From Streptomyces fagopyri (GTDB lineage Bacteria; Actinomycetota; Actinomycetes; Streptomycetales; Streptomycetaceae): a DNA stretch of 64,000 nt. Of the stretch, positions 7,688-15,415 are shown piece by piece (position 1 is the stretch's first letter; each line of letters begins with the position of its first letter). The notes under the pieces are model-generated. The model saw only the letters and a program-made list of their open reading frames with translations, had not been told where the DNA came from and searched no databases. The translations under genes were made by a program, and so were the position numbers. The DNA lies in NCBI RefSeq assembly GCF_009498275.1, contig NZ_CP045643.1, positions 2,418,001 to 2,482,000 of the forward strand, read 5' to 3'.

Positions 7688-9507
7688 CCGCCGACGACCT
7701 GCCCGCCGCTCCCCCGGGCTCGCTGTCCGCTCTCGTCGGGCATGCGAGACCGCACTGGCGCGTGCTGCTGCTCTCCCTGTTCCTCACCCTGCTGGCCGGG
7801 GCGTCGGGGCTCGCGCAGCCGAAGTTCGCGCAGACCGTCCTCGACCGGCTGGACGGCGGCGGCAGCGTCACCGCGCCGGTCGCGCTGCTCGCCGCGCTCC
7901 TGGTCGCGGGCGCCCTGCTCACCGGCCTCAACGCGTGGCTCCAGCAACGGACTTCGGAGCGGGTGGTCCGGCAGGTACGACGCGGTCTCGTGCACCGGCT
8001 GATCAGGCTGCGGGTGTCCGAACTGGACCGGCGGGCCCCGGGCGACCTCATCTCCCGCGTCACCTCCGACAGCACCCTGCTCAAGAGCGCCGCCACCGAG
8101 GGCCTGATCATGACGGTCAACGGTGTACTGACCTTCGCCGGGGCGCTGTTCATGATGGCGACGCTCGATGTGCGCCTGCTCGCCGTGACCCTGCTGGTGC
8201 TGACCCTGGTCGCCGTCGTCATCACCGTCGTACTGCCCCGGATCAAGGCCGCCGTGGCCCGCTCCCAGGCATCCGTCGGCGCGGTCGGCGCCGTCCTCGA
8301 CCGCACCCTCGGCGCGGCCCGCACGGTCAAGGCGAACGGCGCCGAGGGCCGCGAGACGCGCGCCGCCGAGGACGCGGTCGAGGAGGCGTACGCGGCCGGG
8401 CTGGTCGGCGCCCGCTACGGCGCCCTCGTCGCCATGGTCGGCGGCGCCGCCATCCAGACGGCGTTCCTGGTCGTCCTGGGCGTCGGCGGCACCTTCGTCG
8501 CGAACGGCACGATGTCGGTCTCCGAACTGATCGCCTTCCTGCTGTACGTGTTCTTCCTGGCGAGCCCGGTCTCGCAACTGGTCGGCGGGGCCGCCCAACT
8601 CCAGCAGGGTCTGGGCGCGGTGGGCAGGATCCAGGAGGTGTACGGTCTGCCCGCCGAGGACGACATCGAGGTGGCGTCCGCCTCCGTCCCCGACCACGCC
8701 GCCCCGCCCGCCGTCGAGTTGAGCGGGGTCGAGTTCACCTACCCGGGCCGCGCGCCCGCCCTGCGTGGTGTCGGCTTTACCGTCCCCGGTGGCACCCGGA
8801 CCGCGCTCGTCGGACTGTCGGGAGCCGGCAAGACCACCCTTTTCTCGCTCCTCCAGCGCTTCTACGAACCGACCGCGGGCACCATCAGGATCGGCGGCGA
8901 CGACATCTCCACGCTGTCGCGCGCCGAGGTGCGGCGCCGGATCGCGTACGTCGAGCAGGACTCCCCCGTCATGGCCGGCACGCTCCGCGAGAACCTGGTG
9001 TACGCGGCGCCCTCGGCGACCCCGCGGCAACTGGTGGAGGTACTGTCCCTGACCCGTCTCGACGCTCTGGTCGCCCGCCTGCCCCAGGGTCTGGAGACAC
9101 CCGTCGGCTCGCGCGGTGTGACCCTCTCGGGCGGTGAGCGCCAGCGCCTCGCCATCGCCCGCGCCCTGCTGCGCCGCCCCCGGGTGCTGCTGCTCGACGA
9201 GGCGACGGCCCAGCTCGACGCCCGCAACGAACAGGCCCTGGGCGAGCTGGTCGCACGCGCGGCGGGCCGGTGCACGGTGCTGGTGATCGCCCACCGGCTG
9301 TCCACGGTCACCGACGCCGACCAGATCGTGGTCCTGGAACACGGCCTGGTCCGCGCCGTGGGCACCCACGACTCCCTGGTCGTGGAGGACACGCTCTACC
9401 GCGAACTGGCCGCCACCCAGCTGCCGGCGGCCGGGCCCCCGGCACGTCCACCGGCCGGTCCGGTCGGCGCGGCGTCAACCGCCGCGCCGGCGGCGGGCGC
9501 CCCGTGA
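7684..9507 (+). CDS. ABC transporter, fused permease-ATPase (exporter)
   Basis: A 607-aa half-transporter. Six membrane helices lie in roughly the first 310 residues. The nucleotide-binding domain has Walker A GLSGAGKTT (about 378), signature LSGGE, Walker B LLLDEATAQLD (about 502) and the H-loop AHRLST. This is the type IV (MsbA/BmrA-like) exporter layout, which acts as a homodimer in the plasma membrane. GTG 7684 overlaps the glycosyltransferase stop, so it is the last gene of the operon visible here. It probably exports the glycosylated product or gives self-protection. The C-terminal 30 residues are Pro/Ala-rich and look like a tail of no function. A lipid flippase role is possible. Confidence 0.9.
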   Translation: MTADDLPAAPPGSLSALVGHARPHWRVLLLSLFLTLLAGASGLAQPKFAQTVLDRLDGGGSVTAPVALLAALLVAGALLTGLNAWLQQRTSERVVRQVRRGLVHRLIRLRVSELDRRAPGDLISRVTSDSTLLKSAATEGLIMTVNGVLTFAGALFMMATLDVRLLAVTLLVLTLVAVVITVVLPRIKAAVARSQASVGAVGAVLDRTLGAARTVKANGAEGRETRAAEDAVEEAYAAGLVGARYGALVAMVGGAAIQTAFLVVLGVGGTFVANGTMSVSELIAFLLYVFFLASPVSQLVGGAAQLQQGLGAVGRIQEVYGLPAEDDIEVASASVPDHAAPPAVELSGVEFTYPGRAPALRGVGFTVPGGTRTALVGLSGAGKTTLFSLLQRFYEPTAGTIRIGGDDISTLSRAEVRRRIAYVEQDSPVMAGTLRENLVYAAPSATPRQLVEVLSLTRLDALVARLPQGLETPVGSRGVTLSGGERQRLAIARALLRRPRVLLLDEATAQLDARNEQALGELVARAAGRCTVLVIAHRLSTVTDADQIVVLEHGLVRAVGTHDSLVVEDTLYRELAATQLPAAGPPARPPAGPVGAASTAAPAAGAP

Positions 9508-9620
9508 GCGGAGCCCGCGCCCCGTCGGGGCCGCCGGGGAGCCACGCGTCCGGGTGCTGCGCTCGTCGCGGCTTCTCGGACGACGGCGGGGACAGCGGCG
9601 GCCGCGGTTGCCAGGGGCCG

Positions 9621-9660
9621 CTATAAATGTCGTGTATACACCACCTGTATAGTCGCGGCA
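9621..9660 (+). promoter_or_regulatory. Promoter and palindromic operator of the deacetylase gene
   Basis: An unusually AT-rich patch for this genome. TATAGT (9648-9653) lies six bases before ATG 9660, the usual spacing for a leaderless start, and no Shine-Dalgarno is present. Just upstream is the perfect palindrome GTGTATACAC (9632-9641), which fits the published GTnTAnAC operator pattern of HutC-type GntR regulators on both strands. A second half-site, TGTATA, overlaps the -10. Regulator binding is inference. Confidence 0.45.
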
Positions 9661-10454
9661 TGCCATTTCTGAGCAGGAAGATGAGAAGACCGCGGCCCGG
9701 GTTCCGTCCGATGGCCGCCGTCGTGACGGCCGCCGCACTCGCACTGCCGCTGACCGGGTGCACCACCGTCCACACCACCGCGCCGGCGGCCGTCCGCGCG
9801 CAGACCGCGTCCGGCGCCGAGGCCGCCGGACGGTTCGGTACCGTGGACTGCCGTGAGGCCAAGTGCATCGCGCTGACCTTCGACGCCGGGCCGAGCGAGC
9901 ACTCGGCCCAGCTGCTGGACATCCTCAAGGAGAAGAAGGTCCCGGCCACCTTCTTCCTGCTCGGCAAGCGGCACATCGAGAAGTACCCGGAGCTGGTCCG
10001 GCGGATGGCCGCCGAGGGGCACGAGGTCGCCAGTCACACCTGGGACCACAAGATCCTGACGCAGATCGGGCCCGACGAGATACGCGCGGAGCTGCGACGC
10101 CCGAACGACGCGATAGAGAAGCTCACCGGGCGCCGTCCCACCCTCATGCGGCCGCCGCAGGGCCGGACCGACGACACCGTGCAGAAGATCTGCCGTGAGA
10201 TGGGTCTCTCCGAGGTGCTGTGGAGCGTGACCGCCAAGGACTACAAGACGTACGACCCCAAGGTGATAAAGGAGCGCGTCCTGAAGCAGTCGAGCCGGGA
10301 CGGGATCATCCTGCTGCACGACCTCTACCCGGGCACCGTGCCCGCGGTGCCCGGGATCATCGACGCGCTCAAGGAGCGGGGGTACGTGTTCGTGACCGTG
10401 CCGCAGCTGCTGGCACCCGGGAAGCCGAAGCCCGGCACGGTCTACCGGCCCTGA
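9660..10454 (+). CDS. Polysaccharide deacetylase lipoprotein (NodB/CE4 family)
   Basis: A 264-aa protein with a basic N-terminus, a hydrophobic stretch and the lipobox LTGC at about residue 35, so it is probably lipid-anchored outside the membrane. The NodB domain spans about 65-245: motif 1 is TFDAGP (usual TFDDGP), motif 2 is HTWDH, motif 3 is RPPQG and motif 5 is LLHDL. It would remove N-acetyl groups from peptidoglycan or chitin-like polymers using a metal ion. The second Asp of motif 1, normally a metal ligand, is Ala, and the Tyr of RPPYG is Gln. Both changes could alter metal binding or substrate, although a DAG-type subgroup seems to exist in Streptomyces. ATG 9660 is chosen for its leaderless-type promoter; ATG 9681 is an alternative. 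Confidence 0.85.
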   Translation: MPFLSRKMRRPRPGFRPMAAVVTAAALALPLTGCTTVHTTAPAAVRAQTASGAEAAGRFGTVDCREAKCIALTFDAGPSEHSAQLLDILKEKKVPATFFLLGKRHIEKYPELVRRMAAEGHEVASHTWDHKILTQIGPDEIRAELRRPNDAIEKLTGRRPTLMRPPQGRTDDTVQKICREMGLSEVLWSVTAKDYKTYDPKVIKERVLKQSSRDGIILLHDLYPGTVPAVPGIIDALKERGYVFVTVPQLLAPGKPKPGTVYRP

Positions 10455-10752
10455 CCGCGCCCGGTCCCGCCCGTACCCGCCCGTACCCGCCCGTGCACCG
10501 GGAGCGGCCGGCAACCGGCACGCCGGGCCGACAAGGCGCCCCGCGAGACCGGAACGGGAGCGCTGGAGGAACGCGGCCACAGGACGGACCGGACCTGAAG
10601 GCGGGCGAGACCGCAGGACGGACCAGACCTGAGGACGGACCAGACCTGAGGACGGACCGGGCCTGAGGACAGACCGGACAAGAGGACGGACCGGACCTCA
10701 GGGCGCACGGGAGCCGGGACGCACGGGACGGTCCGCGCACCGGAGCGGCGTG
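10455..10752. other. Intergenic region with short tandem repeats, no gene
   Basis: This 298-base stretch separates two convergent genes. It has three copies of a CCCGCCCGTA-like decamer near 10465-10495 and an array of 17-bp units at 10580-10698. The reading frames across it are Arg/Gly/Pro-rich and not protein-like. Confidence 0.7.
10580..10698. repeat. Seven tandem 17-bp repeats
   Basis: Seven head-to-tail units of exactly 17 bases, consensus GAGGACGGACCNGACCT. Units 3, 4, 5 and 7 are nearly identical and unit 2 (10597-10613) is the most diverged. The array lies between the ends of the deacetylase and DUF2278 genes. Confidence 0.9.
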
Positions 10753-11760
10753 TCAGAAGACGACGGTCCATCCCTCGCGCCCGGCCTGCCCGGCCGTGTA
10801 GGAGACACCGTCGGCCTTCAGGCCGTGCGCGTCGAGCAGGGTGATCCGGCCACCCTGGTTGCCCAGCTGGACGCCGTCCGTGAGGGGCACCACCAGGCAG
10901 GCGCCGGGGGCGAGCGGCCCCGGCGGCACCGCGCAGCCGTGGTCGAGCCGGTCGGCGAGGCGCCAGCCGGTCAGGTCGAGGGGATCGGGCGAGGCGTTGA
11001 GGAGCGTGACGGTCTCGGACTCGGGGGCCGGGCCCCGCGGGTTGACCAGGGCCGCCACGATGCGCACCGGCCGGCCCTCCGGATCGGGGCGGGAGCCGTC
11101 CACGGGGAGGGTGTGCCCGGTGATGTCGTCGGTGTGCCAGGCCTGGCTCTGGAAGGCGAGGAAGATGCCGACCCACCGGGACTGCGCCGGGAAGTGGAGG
11201 AGCAGCCCGCCGTCCTGCCAGACGCCGTCGTCGCCCTGGAACCGCGCGCTGTTGCCCTGGTTCATATGGATGTCGTGGACGCCGTTGCCGGGCAGGAAGC
11301 CGAAGACCTTGTCGCGGACGGCGGCCTCGGGTCCGAAGCGCTCGCCGAAGACGTACATCCGGGCGGCCGGGTCGGCCACCGCGCGCCGGACGTAGTGGTC
11401 GAGCAGGTCGGCCAGGTCGTTGTCGGGCCCCTGTGCGTCCGGGGGCAGCGAACGCATCGCCGCCGGGTCGAAGAGGTTGCCGCGCACGAAGTCGAGGTTC
11501 GGGCCGTCCGGCCCCGGCGGCAGTGTGTTCCAGCCGGACGGCAGACCCTCCAGGTGCGCGGTGACCGGATGCCGGAGGTCGTCGGCGACCAGGTAGAGCA
11601 GCTCGGAGGGCTCCTCCTGGGACCGCACGTTGACCGCCGCCCGGTAGTGCGTTCCCTGATCGTCCGCCAGGTGGATCTGGTAGTGCGGAGTGCCGGTGGA
11701 GCCCTCACGCCGGACGTCGACCGCCCGGGTGATCAGTACGCCGTAGGCCTTCAATGGCAT
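10753..11760 (-). CDS. DUF2278 (YukJ-like) protein with C-terminal lamin-tail domain
   Basis: A 335-aa protein. The first 215 residues match the DUF2278/YukJ family (start MPLKAYGVL; conserved GNGVHDIHMNQGN and WVGIFLAFQSQAW). The last 110 residues have the pattern of a lamin-tail domain, a small beta-sandwich (VNPRGPAPESETVTLLN, LTGWRLAD). The function of DUF2278 is not known; LTD modules often sit in secreted or surface nucleases, but no signal peptide is seen here. ATG 11760 is preceded by GGGGGAG at nine bases and matches the family's start, so upstream codons are excluded. It is divergent from the SRPBCC gene, with only about 60 bases between starts. Confidence 0.75.
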   Translation of the reverse strand: MPLKAYGVLITRAVDVRREGSTGTPHYQIHLADDQGTHYRAAVNVRSQEEPSELLYLVADDLRHPVTAHLEGLPSGWNTLPPGPDGPNLDFVRGNLFDPAAMRSLPPDAQGPDNDLADLLDHYVRRAVADPAARMYVFGERFGPEAAVRDKVFGFLPGNGVHDIHMNQGNSARFQGDDGVWQDGGLLLHFPAQSRWVGIFLAFQSQAWHTDDITGHTLPVDGSRPDPEGRPVRIVAALVNPRGPAPESETVTLLNASPDPLDLTGWRLADRLDHGCAVPPGPLAPGACLVVPLTDGVQLGNQGGRITLLDAHGLKADGVSYTAGQAGREGWTVVF

Positions 11761-11819
11761 GCCCGTCAACTCCCCCTGTAGACAGTGCGGTTGGCCGCTC
11801 AATGGGGAATGGTAGGTCC

Positions 11820-12359
11820 GTGGCGCGCCCTTTCGTCCGGTTGCGCGGGAAGTTCGTCCGGCGGCCGGCCGCCTACGATCGGCCGGTGGTCCTCTTCCTG
11901 CTGGAACGCCTGTCCCCGACTCCCCCCGCCGAGACCTGGCGCCGCCTCACCGAGTGGCCCCGGCACGCGCGGGTCGTACCGCTGACCCGGGTCAGCGTGG
12001 TCACCCCGCCGCCGACGTCCGAGGGCACGGTGTTCGTCGCCCGGTCGGGGATCGGGCCGGTGGCGTTCGACGACCCGATGGAGGTCGTGACCTGGCGGCC
12101 GCCCCGGGGAGGGGACCCGGGGCGGTGCCGGCTGGTCAAGCACGGCACGTTCGTCACGGGGTGGGCCGAGATCGAGGTGCGTCGCGCGGCCGGCGGGGGC
12201 TCGCTGGTGCTGTGGCGGGAGGATCTGCGGGTGCGCTGGCTGCCCGGGTTCTGCGACCGGCCGCTGGCGTGGGCGGGGAGGTGGATGTTCGGCCGGGCCG
12301 TGGACGGACTGCTGCGGGAGCCCCTGGCGGAGCGTGCCCCGGGGCCGTCCTCGCCGTGA
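11820..12359 (+). CDS. SRPBCC/polyketide cyclase-like protein
   Basis: About 179 residues with the pattern of the START/Bet v1-like SRPBCC fold, which encloses a hydrophobic ligand. The helix after the first strand (PPAETWRRLTEWPRH), the central GPVAFDDPMEV and the segment GWAEIEV are typical of actinobacterial members annotated as polyketide cyclase or dimerase, mostly of unproven function. The start is unsure: GTG 11820 has a weak AGG behind it, ATG 11802 and GTG 11886 are in frame, and the family normally has about 15 residues before the first helix. It has no link to the PKS cluster beyond distance. Confidence 0.65.
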   Translation: MARPFVRLRGKFVRRPAAYDRPVVLFLLERLSPTPPAETWRRLTEWPRHARVVPLTRVSVVTPPPTSEGTVFVARSGIGPVAFDDPMEVVTWRPPRGGDPGRCRLVKHGTFVTGWAEIEVRRAAGGGSLVLWREDLRVRWLPGFCDRPLAWAGRWMFGRAVDGLLREPLAERAPGPSSP

Positions 12360-12413
12360 CCTCCGGGTCACCTGCCCGGTAAGGCGAACCACCCTGTGGG
12401 TCGAGGGCCCCGG

Positions 12414-13565
12414 TCAGGCGAAGGACCCGATCCGGCGGACCACAGCGGGCGTCGTGTCGTGGTGGATCGGCGTGTGCGCGCCGGTGAGGGAGACGCCGCT
12501 GCCGCCGCGCCTGCGGGCCACGATCTCCGAGGCGATGGACAGGGCCGTCTCCTCGGGGGTGCGGGCGCCCAGGTCCAGGCCGATGGGAGACCGGAGGCGG
12601 GCGAGCTCCAGCTCCGTGACTCCGACCTCGCGCAGCCGCTCGTTGCGGTCCAGATGGGTCCGCCGGGACCCCATCGCGCCGACGTACGCGACCGGCAGGC
12701 GCAGTGCGAGCCGGAGCAGGGGCACGTCGAACTTGGCGTCGTGGGTGAGCACGCACAGCACGGTGCGCGCGTCGACCTGGGCGCGCTCCAGGTATCTGTG
12801 CGGCCAGTCCACGACGATCTCGTCGGCGTCGGGGAAGCGGCCGGTGGTCGCGAAGACCGGGCGGGCGTCGCAGACCGTCACGTGGTAGCCGAGGAACTTG
12901 CCGATGCGGACCAGCGCCGCCGCGAAGTCGATCGCGCCGAAGACGATCATCCGGGGCGGCGGCACCGAGGACTCGACCAGAACCGTGAGCGGTGCTCCGC
13001 AACGAGAGCCCTGCTCACCGATCTCCAGGGTCCCGGTGCGGCCCGCGTCGAGGAAGGCGCCCGCCTCGGCGACCACGGCCCGGTCGAGTTCCGGGTGGGC
13101 GCCGAGGCCGCCCTCGTACGAACCGTCGGGGCGGACGAGCAGCGCGCGCCCCAGCAGTTCCGCGGGACCGTTCACGATCCGCGCGAGGGCCGCGGCTTCT
13201 CCCCCGGTGGCGGCCGCCAGCGCGGCTGCGGCCACCGCCCGGTCCGGGCCGCCCGCCCGTACCGGGGTGACGAGGATGTCGATCACGCCGCCGCACGTCA
13301 GGCCGACGGCGAAGGCGTCCTCGTCGCTGTATCCGAAGCGCTCCAGGACGGTCTCACCGTCCTGGAGCGCCTGTCGGCACAGTTCGTAGACCGCGCCCTC
13401 CACGCAGCCGCCGGACACCGAGCCGATCGCCGTGCCGTCGGTGTCGACGGCGAGCGCGGCGCCGGGCCTGCGGGGTGCGCTGCCGCCGACGGCCACCACG
13501 GTGGCGACGGCGAAGTCACGTCCCTGCCCGACCCACCGGTACAGCTCCTCGGCGATGTCCAGCAT
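12414..13565 (-). CDS. xdhC: XdhC/CoxI-family molybdenum cofactor insertion protein
   Basis: A 383-aa protein. An N-terminal XdhC/CoxI domain (residues about 10-75, with GSAPRRPGAAL and GSVSGGCVEGAV) is followed by a Rossmann-like XdhC domain near 200-340 (MIVFGAIDFAAALVRIGKFLG, VGAMGSRRT). Proteins of this family bind sulfurated molybdenum cofactor and deliver it to xanthine dehydrogenase-type enzymes. ATG 13565 has GGAG eight to nine bases upstream and fits the family start; the open frame continues upstream with Pro/Arg-rich sequence that is not protein-like. It lies downstream of the permease and the dehydrogenase subunits on the same strand, separated by 226 bases. It probably matures that enzyme. 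Confidence 0.88.
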   Translation of the reverse strand: MLDIAEELYRWVGQGRDFAVATVVAVGGSAPRRPGAALAVDTDGTAIGSVSGGCVEGAVYELCRQALQDGETVLERFGYSDEDAFAVGLTCGGVIDILVTPVRAGGPDRAVAAAALAAATGGEAAALARIVNGPAELLGRALLVRPDGSYEGGLGAHPELDRAVVAEAGAFLDAGRTGTLEIGEQGSRCGAPLTVLVESSVPPPRMIVFGAIDFAAALVRIGKFLGYHVTVCDARPVFATTGRFPDADEIVVDWPHRYLERAQVDARTVLCVLTHDAKFDVPLLRLALRLPVAYVGAMGSRRTHLDRNERLREVGVTELELARLRSPIGLDLGARTPEETALSIASEIVARRRGGSGVSLTGAHTPIHHDTTPAVVRRIGSFA

Positions 13566-13791
13566 GTCTCGGTCTCCTTCGGCAGCGGTTGCGGGGGGCC
13601 TCGCGGCGGGCGTCCGGCGCCGCGGCGCCGAGGGCTGTCCCGTGATTCCCGGTGGATCGGCGCGCGGCGTCGGACGCGGTGCGTCGCGAGGCGGAGGGGC
13701 GTCCTCGTACCGGGTGTGTCCGGGCGGCCCCGACGACGCGGCGGGGTGCCGTGCCGTCGTCGTGGGCCCGCCGGGGATCACGGGACGGCCC

Positions 13792-15249
13792 TCAGTGGAC
13801 GCCCATCCAGCTCTCGATGGGGTGGAGGGCGTAGAAGACGAGGAAGACCGCCGTCAGGCCCCACATGAACGCCCCGATCTCCCGGGCCTTGCCCTGGGCG
13901 ACTTTGATGGCGACGTACGAGAGGACTCCGGCCGCGACGCCCGCGGTGATGGAGTAGGTGAACGGCATGATCACGACGGTGAGGAAGACCGGGATCGCCG
14001 TGGCGCGGTCGGCCCAGTCGACGTGGCGGGCGTTCATCATCATCATGGCGCCGATGACGACCAGTGCCGCCGCCGCGACCTCGCCGGGGACGATGGCGGT
14101 CAGCGGCGTGAAGAAGAGGCAGGCGGCGAAGAACAGGCCGGTGACGACGGAGGAGAGGCCGGTACGGGCCCCCTCGCCGACCCCGGTCGCGGACTCGACG
14201 AAGACGGTCTGGCCGGAGGCGCCGGCGACCCCGCCGACCGCTCCGCCGGCGCCGTCGACGAACAGTGCCTTGGACAGGCCCGGCATCCGGCCCTTCGCGT
14301 CGGCCAGTCCGGCTTCCGTGCCGACGCCGATGATGGTGGCCATCGCGTCGAAGAACCCGGCGAGGACGAGGGTGAAGACGATCATGCCGACCGTCATCGC
14401 GCCCACGTCGCCCCAGCCACCGAACTCGACCTGGCCGAAGAGCGAGAAGTCCGGCATCGAGACGGCGCCGCCGTGCAGTTCGGGGGCGCCGCTCGCCCAC
14501 TGCCCGGGGGCGATGACGCCGAGGGTGTTGAGGACCACGGCCAGTACGGTGCCGCCGACGATGCCGATCAGGATGGCACCGGGGACGCCCCGCGCCTGGA
14601 GCATGAAGATGGCGAGCAGGGTCGCCGCGAAGAGCAGCACCGGCCAGCCGGCGAGTTCACCACTCGCCCCGAGGGTGACCGGGGTGGCCTTGCCCTGGTG
14701 CACGAAGCCGGCCTTGTAGAAGCCGATCAGCGCGATGAACAGGCCGATGCCCATGGTGATCGCGTGTTTCAGCGCGAGCGGTATCGCGTTCATGATCATC
14801 TCGCGCAGGCCGGTGACGACGAGCAGCATGATGACGACGCCGTACATCACGCACATGCCCATGGCCTGCGGCCAGGTCATCTGCGGGGCGACCTGGGAGG
14901 AGAGCACTCCGGAGACGGAGAGTCCGGCCGCCAGGGCGAGCGGCACCTTGCCGACGAAGCCCATCAGGAGCGTGCTGAAAGCGGCGGCGAACGCGGTCGC
15001 GGTGATCAGTGCCTGCTGGCCGAGCGTGTTCCCGGCCGCGTCCTTGCCGGACAGGATCAGGGGGTTGAGGAGCAGGATGTACGCCATCGCCATGAAGGTG
15101 GTGACGCCGCCGCGCACCTCGCGCGCGACGGTGGATCCCCGCCGGGTGATGTGGAAGTACCGGTCGAGCCAGGACCGTCCGGCCGGGACGCGGCTACCCG
15201 CACCCGCGTCGTCGGCGACGGTCCTGGGTTCCACTGACTGGTGGGTCAT
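13792..15249 (-). CDS. NCS2-family purine permease (AzgA-like)
   Basis: A 485-aa membrane protein with 12-14 predicted hydrophobic helices. It has the AzgA-branch features ITRRGSTVAREVRGG and FMAMAYILLLNP in the first helix region, and GFFDAMATIIGV with TEAGLADAKGRMPG in the substrate region. Members import hypoxanthine, guanine, adenine or xanthine with protons. ATG 15249 follows GGGAG at eight bases. Lying between the xanthine dehydrogenase genes and xdhC, it probably supplies purine for oxidation. The Val/Ser-rich N-terminal 30 residues are cytoplasmic. Its exact base preference cannot be read from the sequence. Confidence 0.88.
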   Translation of the reverse strand: MTHQSVEPRTVADDAGAGSRVPAGRSWLDRYFHITRRGSTVAREVRGGVTTFMAMAYILLLNPLILSGKDAAGNTLGQQALITATAFAAAFSTLLMGFVGKVPLALAAGLSVSGVLSSQVAPQMTWPQAMGMCVMYGVVIMLLVVTGLREMIMNAIPLALKHAITMGIGLFIALIGFYKAGFVHQGKATPVTLGASGELAGWPVLLFAATLLAIFMLQARGVPGAILIGIVGGTVLAVVLNTLGVIAPGQWASGAPELHGGAVSMPDFSLFGQVEFGGWGDVGAMTVGMIVFTLVLAGFFDAMATIIGVGTEAGLADAKGRMPGLSKALFVDGAGGAVGGVAGASGQTVFVESATGVGEGARTGLSSVVTGLFFAACLFFTPLTAIVPGEVAAAALVVIGAMMMMNARHVDWADRATAIPVFLTVVIMPFTYSITAGVAAGVLSYVAIKVAQGKAREIGAFMWGLTAVFLVFYALHPIESWMGVH

Positions 15250-15284
15250 GGTGCCAACTCCCAAGGTTCACAGGGGCACCCGCG

Positions 15285-15305
15285 TCGGTCGCCGGAGGCG
15301 ACCGA
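15285..15305. terminator. Hairpin between the Mo subunit and permease genes
   Basis: A perfect 9-bp stem (TCGGTCGCC / GGCGACCGA) with a 3-base loop lies between the end of the dehydrogenase large subunit gene (15416) and the permease start (15249). There is no T-run, so it may attenuate rather than stop transcription, or it may stabilise mRNA ends. Confidence 0.4.
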
Positions 15306-15415
15306 GGTGAACCGCCGTTGCGGTTGCGGGATTTGGGAAGGTGCACGACCCGGGGGACGGCCCGAGACGAACGAAGGGGTCGCAGGCGGAACAAGTCCCG
15401 CCCGGCCCCTGGGGG

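Noticed and set aside
15250..15415. Purine riboswitch before the purine permease
   Set aside because: No purine-aptamer core or paired loops could be found; only one simple hairpin is present.
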